Notes: generated by a model not told the origin, from the sequence alone. Counted from the stretch's first letter, positions 11,604 to 25,900 are shown. The stretch is DNA of 64,000 nt from Cloeon dipterum (GCF_949628265.1 NC_088790.1:10668545-10732544), one strand, 5' to 3'. Made by a program: numbers and translations.

Positions 11604-14600
11604 GTGAGTTTGGGTCCAGAGACATCCCGGTGCCCCTAACGGGAACCAATTTTTCCCTGTTTGGTCTCCATCCGATGAGTGACTTGAACGAACGGTTCTC
11701 GCGAGGGCGAACGAGAGTGCCGTGCACGCTGCGTATTATTTTGCGCTTTCCCGATTGACGTCATATTGAATATTCGCCGTTGTCTCGGCACGGGTGCCCT
11801 GCGAGCCCAGCTCCTAAAGGATGCCTGATGATGGTTGCGAAGGCATTTTGGTGCCTCTTCCAGCCAGGCTAAAAATAGAATTTGGATGGGGCCCACTCAC
11901 GCTCGCTAGCGAGGAGGTCGGAAGGTTGCGAGCGCACCGCTTCGCAGGTCTTTGAGATTTAAAAACGATGAGACACCAGCAAACTGGGGAAAATCCAGGA
12001 TTTTTATATGTTATGAAGGCTACTGGATTTGAAGTAACTAATTCTAAAAGCCAAATTTCTACTTTTTTTCTGTTAGCTGTGTGAAAGTAATTTTTATTTA
12101 AAAAAATTTACGCTTCTGTACCAAGAAAAATGCTAAATTTTACCGTGAGCAGAGTTTCGATTGTTATACTTTCTCCGATGTCATCAGCTCTTCTGCACGC
12201 GAGGCTGCTCCCGGACGCTGTATATTTACTCTCAAAATTTGACCATCAAAATTTAGAAGCATCATTTTCAGTTCTGTTGGCCAGTTTATTCAGTCTGGAT
12301 TTTACCATTGCTTTAAATCAAATATACTCAATGCGCACAGAGCTTAATTTTGCTCCAGTAAATAAAATATGAACCGAAAGTATGATGGTATTTAGGACGA
12401 TCCACTTTTTTCTAAGCCTTCTTTAGCAGCACGATGGCACAAGATTGTAAAAAACCCGTATAAATCATTACAAAATTCTGGAGACCAATAAAATTAAGTG
12501 TTCTGGTGCTAAAAAATCGCATAAACAAGTCCACTTCCCAAACCGAGCATTCATTTATTGGAAAACGGGAATGATGAAGCCTGGGCTCTGTTTGTTAAAT
12601 TATTATTATTTTCAATAACTTTTGTCCTTTGTCCTGTCAAGTAACACATTTTTTATAAAAGAAAAGAAAATTTTTAATAGCTAAATTCCGGGGCACAGAT
12701 CATGAGGATTTAGATCAAGGATGGTTCACGAAGGACCGTTTCTGACTGCATTGCACCAAAACAAAGACCAAAAAGTCGATATTTTTAGTATAGCAACGCT
12801 AATTGTGTGAAATAGGCATTTTACACAAGGTTTTATGCGCTGCATGCGTCTAAACTCCTGATTGCAACAAGAAAAATTCAAAATTTACTAAATTTATGGA
12901 ACCAGCAGCAAAAAAGTTTTTATATAAAGCGAGTTAATTTTAAAGAGGAAATTACTCTTCATAACTCATATACTCGTAACAAATCATTGCCATGGTTTTT
13001 TATAAGTAGCAAATCTTTAAAATCAACAGGTCCAAAACGACTAAAATATCTCTTTTTAGTCTTAGCTCTCTAGCATCAACGAAATATTTAAAGTCATTAG
13101 CTACATCACACTATGACACAATTCAAAAGAAAGAAAGTTAGTAAATGTGCACGATTTAACTCAAAGCCTTGCCTCGATTTCAGGGAAAATATTCCCTTTA
13201 AAATCTTGCTGGAAATAACTATATAGCTTTATATGCCAGATCTTTAAATACAACGGGCTGATTTTTTTTAAAGAAACTAAGCAACGAAGGCATGTGAAAA
13301 CATTGTATACTGCTGTCGATAAATTACATCCAAAAATAAATCGTGGTTGCGAAAGATCCATTCACTTTTAGGCCAAAAATAGCTGACATCTTGGCTAAAT
13401 ATGTCAAAGTGCTCGGGTGATCCCGTTTCAATACATTTACACTGAAATCATGCTTGGATATATTTATACCCTGAGCACCCACCACAGAAGTACTCGTCTG
13501 GCACGAATACAGGTACTAGCACACCGGCGCCTTTTACTTTTTTCGCGGTGAAATGCCAAAATACATACATGTAAAACATTGCACTACAAGCCAATAACAA
13601 TGATTCACAATCCAAAAATAGCTTCAAACAATCACGCTGGCATCTAAAAATAAACTTTCACTTGCGGAGATTTACCGATTAAGAAATCTGCCTCTCACAA
13701 ATATGGTGCTACATATTTATAAGACCCTGAGGCGGACATTTCGAACTTTATGTGTGGCATTTTTTCTAGATTTTTCACGCATGCAGAGTGTAGTGAATTC
13801 AAAGATGACTTCACACATCTCAGACACGAGGAAAATTAATCGTTTCCTCTCATTTGTTTGCTCTTTTCCTTCCAACCTAAGAAAAGAAAGATGTTTATTT
13901 ATGTTAATTTTTCCCCGAATTTGTGCTATTTTGCCTTCAGGTCTTGTTGTTGTTCGTAGAAAATAGTTTTGGGGAGCCCGAGAGCCTTAATTTCTTTTGG
14001 AAACAGTGGGAAATGGAAATTAACCACAACATGCCGTGACTAGTTTCACGCGGCGCAAAAATATTAGTGCGTGAGTTTTTATGGTGAACAAGCAGATAAA
14101 ATAGAAGGAGATTTTACGCGTTGAAAATACCGTTTGAGATAATTCACTTTTTTAAATATACGTAAAAAGCGTTGGCTCAAGCCATAGTTGAGATAACTTC
14201 TAGCCTTAAAATGAAAAGCATCAAACCCAATATTTACTTCAATTCAAATTGTATAAATAGAATAGAAAGACAAGTACAATAGTATTCTACCGTTGATTAT
14301 TCTCGCATATTTGTCGTACATCACATTGTTTTAAATAATTTAACTATCGTGAAAATTTGTAATTGTTTTAAGAAGAGGTTAGTTATTTCAGTGTTGTGGT
14401 TAACATGTGTCAAGTTTTAATGACGAGATCAGACAACAAAAACCAAGCCACCGTGTATGATTTCCCAACTTAACCAGCTTTGCTTGCTATGTAATATCTA
14501 ATAGCACTGTTTGCTGCGTGCAGTGTGGGCCACGTAGTTTTTCTCTCGACACCATGGCAAAGATTAGACTGATCCACGAATTTAGACGTGTAAAAGCGAT

Positions 14601-15708
14601 GTCGCGGTGGATTTAAACAGAAAATCCGGTCCAGCTGACGATTTATGGTGGTTGCCAAATCGAATATGAAAGTCAATAAACCTATGTGTTGATTGCTCCG
14701 GGTTAATTAAGCTCTAAATTTAAATCGGGTGTTGCAACTTTAGCTTATAAATAGACAATGAGGTCGTGCCTTTGGTGAAGTGCTTTTAATCTGATCATAA
14801 CTTTTATTACACAGCGACAATGCTGATTTTGTGGTTCAACCAGTTCCACGGATTTGTTTTATTTTCACTCAACAAATTTATTGCCCCTTATTCTCGCAGC
14901 TTCTGAACATTTCCAATGCTTTTACAACGATTTAGATTAACCCAACATCAGCGACAAATTTCATTATGGCTTGAAGATAATTCAGATCATTTATTTAGAA
15001 TGTTTAAAATTGATTAAATACTCGTGTTCAGTGCAGAGAATTAGTTATGGAAAGTAAATATGTATTTAAAAAAGAGTTTAAATAATTAAGAATGTCTTAA
15101 GTTTAGACATTTTTGCGCTGGAGAGCATAGGCTTTTAGCTTGAAAATTGACGCTTTGGAAATTTGAAGGAGTGTATATATGTTCATTAAATTCAATTGCT
15201 GGTAGAATATAACCAAAGTACTATGGCCAAGCCTGGTAATGGCGGCTATGATTCACATATTTTGAAAAAAGGAATTTTATTTACTATTTTGTATATATTT
15301 AATATTTTATGCAAAAGTATAACTGTTTACAATTTGAATATTAATTATGTCACTGAAAAAGTAGTTCCTCTCAATTTCATGCGTCCATGACTTTTTTAAT
15401 TTTGGTAATTTTGCTAGTATTAATTGATTTTCATGCTGCTTTAACTTCACAACGTTCCTGAAATGTCTTATTATCTGAAATTGTATATCGCTTCATGCTA
15501 TCGTTGCTAATTAAAAATAAAATCGAGTAAATTGCGCATCATTATTTGCTCCAGAGTGCACATATGGCGCTCGAAAAATGGCGTCCTGCTTTCCATCGTT
15601 GCGAATTTCCGCTAAAGACTTTAAAAATAAATGTTAGAATAATCCGGTCAACGCGTGTTGGCGTTCTGAATATCCGATGTGTCATTCAAGCCGCGTTTGT
15701 TGCCGCAG
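11604..15708 (+). other. Intron-like AT-rich stretch
   Basis: It lies between the putative leader exons and the first coding exon. It is AT-rich with no recognised coding exon, RNA gene or repeat. Confidence 0.35.
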
Positions 15709-15746
15709 GTGCGATGCAGAGCGGCTCCTGAGGTGCGCCGACTTCG

Positions 15747-16253
15747 ATGGAGCCGAGCATGGGAGCGCCCGATGAGCAGCCGATCGACCTGAGCAAGCCG
15801 GCCAGCAGAACGGAGACCGCCGAGACTTCTGCGGGCCAGATGGCCAAGAACATGTTCGTGAAGAAGCGGTGGCTGGCGCAGAGTCAGACCAGCAACCGCT
15901 TCGTGCCACTCAGCAGGATCAGGCACTCGGCCCTCAAAAGGCGGGCGCATGAGATGAGCTGCTCGTCGTTCACCACAACCACCACCACCACGACTACCAC
16001 CGAGGAGTCGGCCTCCGTGCTCTCTAGTAGACAGTGGGAGCTCGAGATGCGCCTCGACAGGGCCAACAGCGTGCCTTACCTATCCGCGCTGCCGCCGCTG
16101 CAGAGGCAAAAGTCGCTTAGTGAGTCCCGGATTACTCCCAAGGTGCGTTTTCAATATTTTGATAGCAATATGTTAAAAAAATTACGCTCCGAACAAAGAA
16201 TTTTAAAACGTGTTTATTTTGTACTTGAAACACGCAAGAACTTTTAGACTTTC

Positions 16254-16313
<60 letters not shown>

Positions 16314-19300
16314 AATTAAAGAAACCCCTAGTGTATAAGACAAAAGAAAATCATTTCTGACCGGATTTGATGAAAAATGCACTTCAAGGAATTGCATTCA
16401 AAGCACAAACCACTTCAGTTGAATGCTTGGTGCTAATAATACAAATTAAAATCAGATAAGATAAATTAATGAAAATTTTCAAAATACAGTCAAAATTCGT
16501 ATCCTTGCCATGCCATTCGTAATATGATACTTTTCACAGCCTATAATATCGCCTCAAAATCCACATAGTTTTGGCGATATTGATTTGTTTTGTAGTTAAA
16601 TGATTGCTAGTAAGGAAAAGATAAGGGCAGGTGTAACAGGTAAATCCGAATGAAAATAAGTATAGCAGGAAAATCAGGCACTTGCCAGATTTCTTTTAAG
16701 ATTTTTTCCATCTCTTGTCTATTCCTAAACTGTTGAATATTTTCTCAAACTGCCAATGTAAACCTGATGTGAACGTTCTTCTCTTTATCAACTTGACTGT
16801 TGTTTCATAAACTATTAATTAATTTCATTTGTATGATTCACAAAACGATTTATAAGTATCAGTTGTTGTTATGATTTGAAAAATTAATCTTATTCCGAAA
16901 TTGTTTTTTCTATTTTGAATGTAATCGCAGTGGGCGCTTCAATAATAAAATTTTGATTAAATTTTTTTCAAATCTGATCTTCTTAAATTAATGTAATTTG
17001 AACAATGAGTTGGACGACTGCTTAAAAATACTTCATCGTCAAAATTTAAAGCGGAAAATACAAGTTAATTTTTTACTGAAAGAATTCTTTAGGGTTTATA
17101 TTAACTGTAGAACATGCACTTAATCAATCCTTCAAGAAACACGCCCCGACATTTTAGTAATTAAAATAAAGACTAAAATGTGTATTAAGTAGTTATATTA
17201 TAGCGTTTTGGCGCCTGTCTAGAAGCCTATTCGCCATCTTTTGCGTTTGCCAATAAGACAGCCACCTGTTGATCCGACTGCAATTTCTTCATTGAGCAAT
17301 CAAGTAAATTGTTTTAATTTCAGATTCCAAAACTCAGTTATATAGGCAAAAATATCCTCATGGCTCATTGTCCGACTTTGAAAATTCATTTGAAAGTCCA
17401 CAAAACAAAATGCAGAGAAAAGATAATACATCACCTGTACCTTATGAGCTTCCAAAAATATAACATGAGTAAAATCATAGCTGTATTTTCTTGACTCTTA
17501 CACAACAATAAAACTTTCTGATTTCACAACGACACCATCTATTTATCATTAAAAATAATTTTAATATATCGGAGTACACTTGAGCATCGAGGAAAATACG
17601 AAAAAATATGCACTGCGAAGTGAAAAATTTATTGATGAGTTAAGTTGTGAGATTGAGTCATTTTCAGTTAAAATAGTTCAGTTTTAGTAAATCGCCCAAT
17701 TTTCTCAGATATAAACTTTGCTTATGAGTAGTAATAATTTACTCTTATAAGGATTTATGTGTTCCAGCTTAAAGTTTAAAGTTTCAATTTAGTTAATGGT
17801 CAAATTTTACAAGCTTGTAAAATGCTCTCTTATCAATTTTCACTCACGCAATTGTTGTTCCCGACGCGAGTAACTTTAAATGTTAAAATGTGTCACCATG
17901 TCATAGCAAAACAAGAAAACCTCATATCCTTGACGAGGAATTAAATTGACTCTGAACGACACGCAATGACTCAGCTGAAGTTAACAGAAAGTCTAACACG
18001 TTCCATTATTTGCTCGACAGTTCTTTCCCACAATGGCTTGGACGAATTTCAATTCAACCAAATGAATTATTTTTGTTTCGAAAATAGGTGCACGCCGTGC
18101 AAGACGTGTCGCCGGTGCAAGTGATACCCATGCGGTCGCCCCTGAACTCTACAGACGACCGGACGGTGCGGTGGCTAATCGAGCACCAGCAGGAGCTACA
18201 ACGCCAGCGGATGCAGCAGATGGACATTCTGCAACAGCGCGCTAGCCCCGAGCCGACCGAGATCAACCTCAATTACTACAATAAGGTGGTGCAGTTCATG
18301 CAGACGCAGGAGGCCGAGAGGCAGAGGCTCGCGCAGTCAGCCGCCACGGGGGTTGCAGCACCGACCACCGTCGAAGAGGACGATGGATACGACGATAATG
18401 ATGACGAGGAGTGTCCCGAACTCGCCGACATTGATTATTCCAGCTCGCCTAGTCAGGTAAATAATACGCATTAATGTATTTCTAGAAGGGCATACTTGCT
18501 TTAGCGCGAAGATATGGTTGGGAAACCGACCAATTTGATTGTTTTACCGCATTTTTCAACTTTTTTCCGAATTTGAACCACAAAAGAGGTCATATTTTGC
18601 GACAAAAAAGTCAGGGAGTAATAAAATTATAATACAATTTCAAATAATATCCATTAATCTGCAAAATCAGTATATATAGATTAGATTTATGTCTAGTGCT
18701 TTTTCTTTCAACATAATTATTGCCTTTTTCAAAAATTTGAATACCATCAATGTATAATAAGATTCAGTGTAAAAATTAAATTAATAAAAATATTATTTAT
18801 AGGTAAAATTCGATTAATTGCGAAAAGGTTTTCAAAAAAACATTGCAATCCCTCTATTTCTGATTTATCGCAAACAAACGTAAATAATAAAAATTAAATA
18901 TATCAATAAATTATAAGGAAAGAAATTTGCGAGAAAAATGGCACGGAAAGCATTGCCCGTCCATAGATTATTGAGAATCGATCGCCGCATTTACCTGTAG
19001 GCCTAAATGAGCGTTGTTATATAACTTGTTACAGCCATGCCCAGGGTAATAAACAGCGGCTAAAAGATAATTTTGCGTCTCTCCGTAGATGTGGCTAGTC
19101 CGCTACTTCTTTTATTGCCTATATGTTAGCTATATTGATGTCACCAAACAAACGAATATTGGCTTTAGCCACCAGGATAACAGTATATGGCCATAAACAA
19201 ATTTCAGCTCTACTTCGCGTTAAAATGACCTCTCACTTTGTCTATTGACTCTTTCCTATTTTTCCAGTTATTTTTTATCGTATTCTTAAAATTTTATATC

Positions 19301-21972
19301 AGATCTTTTCCCTTATTTCCCTCTCGCTGTACCCAGTGCAAAACTTATTGTATTTCAAGGATTTGATTAATATCGATCCATAGTTTTTGCTGCCATGACG
19401 CAAAGTTTGTTTAATTATTTAATCAGTCCTCAACTACACATTTTTTATATTATTTTTGCTATTGCTACAAGATTAGCCCACCTATATGCTTTTAAGGAAA
19501 CCAGTTTTTCAACAGGAAAGGGCGGAGCTTTGTTTAACACTCAAATGTGGCAAACAACACGCGTGAAAAGCCGGAAAGTATTTAATTTGATATTTAGAGT
19601 TAGATTACGAGCAAGAGTTGAAGCCACAGCTATAAATTATATATACTTATTCAAATTCAAAATGTTATTTTTATCATCAGAAATAACCGACTCGGTATCT
19701 TGTGGAGGTTTAAAATTGAGGTTTTGATTGCAGAGGTAGCAATATAAGTGGCACGATAGTTATAAGATCCAGTTCTTGCAAATTTCGCCGAGGACTATAA
19801 AAATATGGTCGTAAATAATATATAGCGATAATTGTTTTTACTCGTGCCTTTCACGTGGTCAACGCGACGAAACCACACTGCTTTATTTCCCTTGCATGCT
19901 ATATCCTCAAGAAAGTATACAAATGACGCATGGGAATTTTTGCACTTCAAACGTGTTGACACTATTATTAAAATTAAGATTTAAAAGAGGAATATTTTGA
20001 GTGCCTTTGTATGACGTTTTTCAACGCCTTCATGGTGTTTTTTTTATTATTAGTGCAAGCTGAATCGTTTAGAGTATCTTTTAAGTTTAATTGGCATTTA
20101 TGATGCAAATGCCCCATTTTCAAAAACGAAAATGCAAACTATAAATAACAAGAACTCAACTTCAACATATTTTTTAGAACAAATTTTAATAGACATTAAA
20201 ACTAACAATAATTTAAAATGGGGGGTTTAAACACAAATAAATTGAAACAGAAAAGAATTAGTTTTGGAGGAAATCTCTTCTGAAGCACAAAAAATGTTAA
20301 CCACAGAGAATTTTTCCTGTGTTTTTACTGCGCAAAGTAAAAATGGGAATGTTTCCGCTATGGCGGAATTGTTAACCCAAATAGTGGAAATCCCATAATT
20401 TCCGAAATGATTGAGTAATATGTGATTATCTTGTTTCCCTTTTGCGCTACTTTGCGACAAAAAGCTTATGCGCGCGGAGCAGTCCAATTCTATATTTAGT
20501 CTCCATTCACTTTTATTTTTAGCGGCTGATACACTACCTTCAAGAACAAATATACACACACACACTCACACTCAGCTCGATCGCGCACAAGGAAGTCTGC
20601 ATAAATCAGCAGGTGCTCTCAATGTAAAATTGCACCAGCTATTTATACAAAACCAGTCGGGCGTTGGAATTAAAAAACCTCTTTTTGGATCGCGTGTTGG
20701 TTCCATTTTTATCCTTGGATACATAAATATACAACTCGTCCACAAATTTAATTTCAATAAAAATTAAATTGTGAATGCTCTTAATGTTGTGCGCGTTGAC
20801 CCTGTTCGTGTTTTTTAAGGTAGTAAAAACAACCTTTCGCCGTCATTCAGATGTAATCATATCGTCATCAAAATGCAAATATTAACAGCTTATACCTCTG
20901 TTTCTTGACAGGAGTCAAAGGTGTTATATATATATATCTGGGTGTTATTTTATGCAATCTACTAAAATTAGTACAACTACCTGTATATACAATTAACGTA
21001 CGCGAAAAATTGGCTTCGCCCGCTGGTGCCGCCAAACAGGTTTCCTTCTCAAAAATTATTCTGGATCTCTGTCTGAAGAGCGCAATAACTCATACACGTT
21101 CAAAACGTAGTGTTTTATTACAACGTACATGATCTCTTCTTCGAATACGTTAGATTTTATTGCAATTTAAATTTGCTGAACAGGATATGACATTGAACTT
21201 ATTTTTAGTTACCCCAAAAGGCAAAGGATTTAGCGCACTGTCGGTTTCAATTTATGTGGAAATGCAAGAATCAAATTACGACCAACCATAATTTGAATTT
21301 TACAAATTTTCTTAAAAAAATTTGATGGGTGAAAATCCAGGTAAGCAAGACCTGCTAACCGCCACCCCAAAATTTCGCGGCTGAGATAGTAATTTTGAAC
21401 CTCTGCTCAGCACATCCGATCGCAATAACACCGCTGAGAGGAAAACATGGGGCCCAAGTGGCCGCAGAGCAGCTTTGGCCCAATGTGGCCATCTTTTCGC
21501 CTCCTCGCACCGAGATCTTTTATTGAAACGCCATATTTGTCCTTAAAGCCGCTGGAAAAGTGCGAAAACCAGAAAATGGCGAGTCGGCGCCGGTGCACCT
21601 CACAGCCCGTTGAGATATCTTCTGAGTATTTCGAGTCACTTACTCACCTTTTGCCATCTCTTGACATTCGGCAGAAAATAATATTTCCTATTTACCTAAT
21701 TATTTTCATTAATTTTCTTGCGTGTTGGATTATTTCGAATTCTGATTGCAAGACACGCCTCAAGTGTCAATTTTAACTAAATCATTTCCAATTTGCAGTC
21801 TGGTGACCATCCTGTCGGGGATGAAGCGTGCGAGTCAAAGCGGAAAGCAGGTCAACGGCCAATGACTGGCAAACATGTGCGTCCAGGCACCGGCGCCAAA
21901 CCGTCCACGCTGCTGGAGTTGCGCAAGAAGATCCAGGCGAGACAACAGTTGAAGCAGTCGCCAGCCATCTAG
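15747..21972 (+). CDS. Unrecognised ~312-aa protein with a CtBP-type PIDLSK motif
   Basis: Three coding exons, 15747-16142, 18088-18456 and 21799-21972, join in phase 0 and total 312 codons. I do not recognise the family. Residues 12-17 read P-I-D-L-S-K, an exact match to the PxDLS motif that recruits the CtBP corepressor. A basic stretch (about 36-66) and a run of ten threonines (76-85) follow. Exon 2 has a Gln/Arg-rich, probably helical segment (WLIEHQQELQRQRMQQ) and an acidic patch (EEDDGYDDNDDEE). Exon 3 is basic, with GKHVRPGTGAKPSTLLELRK and a Gln-rich end. The likely role, by inference, is nuclear regulation through CtBP. ATG 15747 was chosen because an in-frame TGA lies just upstream in the exon starting at 15709; Met5 has a better context. 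An AATAAA is at 22426. Confidence 0.7.
15964..16002 (+). repeat. Coding trinucleotide repeat (poly-Thr)
   Basis: A run of ACC/ACA/ACG/ACT codons encodes ten consecutive threonines (residues 76-85) in the PIDLSK protein. Such a tract may vary in length between alleles. Confidence 0.7.
16256..16311. repeat. (TA)n microsatellite
   Basis: About 28 uninterrupted TA units in the intron just after the first coding exon of the PIDLSK gene. It is probably length-variable and prone to assembly error. Confidence 0.95.
16312..18087 (+). other. Intron
   Basis: AT-rich intron of the PIDLSK gene, with donor gtgcgt at 16143 and acceptor aaaatag ending at 18087. Nothing else was recognised. Confidence 0.7.
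18457..21798 (+). other. Intron
   Basis: 3.3-kb intron of the PIDLSK gene, with donor gtaaat after 18456 and acceptor atttgcag ending at 21798. It contains a dispersed repeat near 21360-21670. Short open frames inside look random. Confidence 0.65.
21360..21670. repeat. ~300-bp dispersed repeat, copy 1
   Basis: It shares blocks with 27060-27362 in the same order and orientation: ATCGCAATAACRCCGC, ACATGGG, GCACCGAG, ATTGAAACGC, GCTGGAAA, GCGAGTCGGCGC, CAGCCCGTTGAG, ATTTCGAGTCACT and TTTTGCCATCTC. Similarity is about 60-70% overall by eye. It is an interspersed repeat family, possibly SINE-like, though no tRNA head was seen. Confidence 0.7.
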
Positions 21973-22425
21973 TAAATCATTATAAATGACTATGCTGATT
22001 ACCATTCCCACTAACGACAAACTGAATTACGCGAATTAAGTGATGCAGCATCCACACGGTATCGGAGTGCTCAAATGAGATTCATCGACCCGCAAACGTA
22101 CAAGGCGATACTGTGCCAAATGCAAATGTAAAGTGATGTTTTAAAGCTCTCGTATTTAGTAAACTATTAATTTATCAAGTAATTTTATACATTAATCAGT
22201 GCTGAGGGACTTGTTAAATCATGGATGGTCCAGAGTTTCTGATTTGATTTGATATTGCAGAGCCGCAAGTTCTCTCCAGTCGACCAAAAGCAACCGAGTG
22301 AGGTTCTAAAAAAATTTACCTTTACGAATATACCTCCATCTAAAACTCAAGATTTCACATTCCAGTTGTGCAGCAAAGACTGAGACCTCGTGATGTTTTG
22401 AAAGTGCATTTACAACAATTTTGTA

Positions 22426-22431
22426 AATAAA
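22426..22431 (+). terminator. AATAAA poly(A) signal of the PIDLSK gene
   Basis: AATAAA about 450 bp after the stop at 21972. The convergent Psa signal lies only about 170 bp away. Confidence 0.5.
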
Positions 22432-22595
22432 TCAAAGAAAGTGCTATGTACACAGCAAATTTTTTTCTCACACATTAATTTAACAGCAATTTTGGTTCAA
22501 TTTTATTGTCCTGTTTATATTGAAAAATGTGTCACGTGCACATTAAGAGAGGGTCTGGACAAAAAAAAAAGGATTTTTGTAGTGGTTTAACTTGT

Positions 22596-22601
22596 TTTAT
22601 T
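22596..22601 (-). terminator. AATAAA poly(A) signal of Psa
   Basis: Minus-strand AATAAA (TTTATT on plus) about 340 bp beyond the Psa stop codon. The convergent neighbour's signal is at 22426, so the 3' ends may lie very close or overlap. Confidence 0.5.
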
Positions 22602-22937
22602 TGTATGTTTGACGACATAATCAAAATTGAACTAAGAAAAGATTGGGCGCCGCGGTGAATACATCATAAAATATGAACAAAATTAATCGACTTGAGTTAA
22701 TCGTAAAAACTTTAAATCTAAAATATATACATATTTTTATAAAGAAATATACCAAAAAAGGTTGCGCTGCTGCCAAACACAACATGCTTAGGTTTGGCAT
22801 TGAAAAGCTGAGTGATTATGTCTCGACGCTAAATGACAATCAAAAAATGTCTTACTGTAATGGTTTTATAGTTGGTTCTTCAAATTTGAAATTTTTGGTA
22901 TCGTCGCCACACGAGACTGCACATACGGTCGCGTTAA

Positions 22938-25900
22938 CTACATTTTGTTGGTGGCACGGTTGGCAATCCTAGCAAGTTCCTCGCTCAGCCATTCAGCAAT
23001 CATGGCACGGTCCCTGCTCAGCCATGCGGCGTTCAGACGGGCGGTCTCCAAACCCATCCGAATGTTGCGCTTGACGCCGCTGATTGGTTTATCAGCGAAA
23101 AATTTATCCGCCTCATCAGCTGCTTCCACCGAGGCGAATTTCTCTGTCACTTTTCTAACCAGCATTGTGATCAACCATACACCCTGCAATCAAACACAGT
23201 TAAGAGTTTCAACCCAACAAATTAGTGATCAAATTACAAAACAGCTCTAACCAAAACATCAATTATAATCTAAATCAATACATCTTAAACAAGGCGTTAC
23301 CCCAAATTTGTCCAGGAACATTTGCCAATGCTTGGTAAGATAAGCCCAAGTAAGATTTAGGCCTTCTTTGGAAAATGCAATAAAGCTGATGACATAAATA
23401 GTGTCTTGCTTCCTCACATCGTCCTATTAAATTCAAAATTAAACTTAGTCAAGGAAATGTAAATTCAACACTCACAGACATAGCAAAATCAAGAGCTTTT
23501 TGGAGCAACTCTGGGTCCTTCATGTATCCCATCGCAAAGGAAATCCTGTGCTTCTCCTCGTGCAGATCGGCACTGCGGTGCATCTGTAAATAGTAAAGTG
23601 AACCAATATACTTGTTGAAAAAGATAATTAGTGGGTTTCCATACTTTGACAATTTCCTCAAATAAGGAGGCATCTGCATCAATGAAGACAGCCCTATAAA
23701 CTGGAAGTCTTAGGTCAGCGGGCAAAATTTTCGTTCCATTGCGATGCGCTTCAAATCTAGTCTTGGCCTCTTTGATTGTTTTTTCATCCTCACATTCTAC
23801 AAGAGCTTCAATAATGCGGGCTCTCAGCAGAGTGTCCATGTGGCCTGAAAATTGAAATAATTCAAAAGTTCGGAACGCGTCAGTCAGTTCACAGGTTACG
23901 CAAGAGGATTTATAATTTTTTTAAATAAAGTTTTGACCTATATGAAAAATTCAGTGAAATTAATACGGCTTCCTGAATAATGTGTAACCTAAAATCATTG
24001 TTGCTTACTCTCATTTTCAATTGCATCCCAGCCAAGTTTCTCCGATATTTTGCGTAGTATGCTTCTGGCGTAAGCTAAGAATGGCATTTTGCATTCGTCA
24101 GCGTAGTTGAACAGAGAGTTCAGTTTGGTTATCCAGCTGCACAAGTTTTTCCAGACTGTACAGTCGTCCTCGTATTCAGCGTACGTGCTCATCAGCTTAA
24201 GGCCTTCGGTCGAGGCCATGTGTCCAGCCTGCACCAGAGAGAAGACGTCGTCCAGTATGCCAAGACGGTCCAGAGGAGGCAGCTGCTTCGACGTGATAGC
24301 GGGAATCATCTGATTGATGATTTCGATAGGGTAGAATGTGCGGTAGAATCCAAACGTTCCCGTGTTGACCTTGACAAAGTCGCCATCATTGATGTTGTCG
24401 ATCGTTACGATCTGAGTCGGGCCACTGAGCACAAAATTATGCGAATCTTTCGTTGGGTCTGCTGAGGTGCTCAATGAAATTGGCACCATCCACATGGATG
24501 GGTCGTCTGCAATTGTGAATGATTTTTAAAATTAACTCCTGAATTAGCATTAAGAAAATCCTCGGCATAAATTTATAATGTCGAGTTGGACGTGGTGAAA
24601 CTGAATGAACTGACGATGCGAAACGCGAATGGTTATGTCAAGGAATCTTTAATGCACATCCACGCTAACACGAAAGTCGACTTTCAGAGGGGAAGTTATC
24701 CAACCTTATTAACCAAAAAACCTGTCTTGAAATAATATATTCATTTAATTCTGGGTGGTACTTTTCGCAACTAAATCATGCGCGCAGCAGAAAATTCCAG
24801 CAAATTAAAAAAATATATTAAAAAGATATTACTATTTTTTCACTTATCTCTTGTTTATCCAGATCTTTTTCTTTAGGATCGTGACTTATTTAATTTCATC
24901 CGAACTTTAATTCCACTCACCTTTCATATCCGCACTTGCGCAGAACCGCTTTTGCGACAGGGTCAGTTCCCTGGAGTTGCCAATCTGCTTTGACGAAACT
25001 GTAATAAGAGGGAAGCCCATTTTGTTAGTCCATGTTGACATAACTTCCTTCACTGGCTTTTCGCTGGAGTCCTGTAAGGCAGCCCAGAGATCTTCAGTCT
25101 CAGCATTTCCATACTCGTGTTTGGTTAAGTACGATTTCATTCCCTTTCTGAAGGCCTGAGTGAAATAATATTTATTAAACCAACCCCTATCACGAAAGAT
25201 TAGCAGCAAACCTCGTCCCCGATGAATTTGTGCAACATGCGAAGTATAGAGGCACCCTTGTTGTATGAGATATCATCAAAGATTTCATCAATCTCAGAAG
25301 GATGGCAGATTGGAACTTCGATAGCATGCGAGTTCCTTAAAGCATCGTCCTGGAGTCCGACAATGACTGATTTTGTGACAAACTGATTCAAGATCTCATA
25401 TTCCGGAAACATGTCGTTCACACACATAGATTCCACAAAAGTGGCATATCCTTCATTCAGCCACAGGTGAGTCCACCATTCCTGTGATACAATTAGAGCT
25501 ACTTAAAATCACCAAAATCACGATAACCTTTATAAAGTTCAATTTATCTAGACTTTCAGGTATTTCAGTCGTTATTTTTTCTTGTTGTCACCTCAGTAAA
25601 GATAAAATTGAAGTCTGCCCATTTAATGAAAATGGCGAGAAAAAATTTAGGAATAAATCAATACTTTACCATAGTGACAAGGTTGCCGAACCACTGGTGA
25701 GCAAGCTCATGTCCGACCGTGTGAGCAATTTTCTGTTTACGGTCTGTAGTTGTGTTGTCAGGATCTACAAGCAGGCATAATTCCCTGTACGTGACCAGTC
25801 CCCAATTCTCCATGGCACCTGCGAATTTAAACTACTAGAAACGCGCTAACTCGCCAATAAAGACTAGCCTACCAGCAGCGAAGTCTGGAATGGCAACCAG

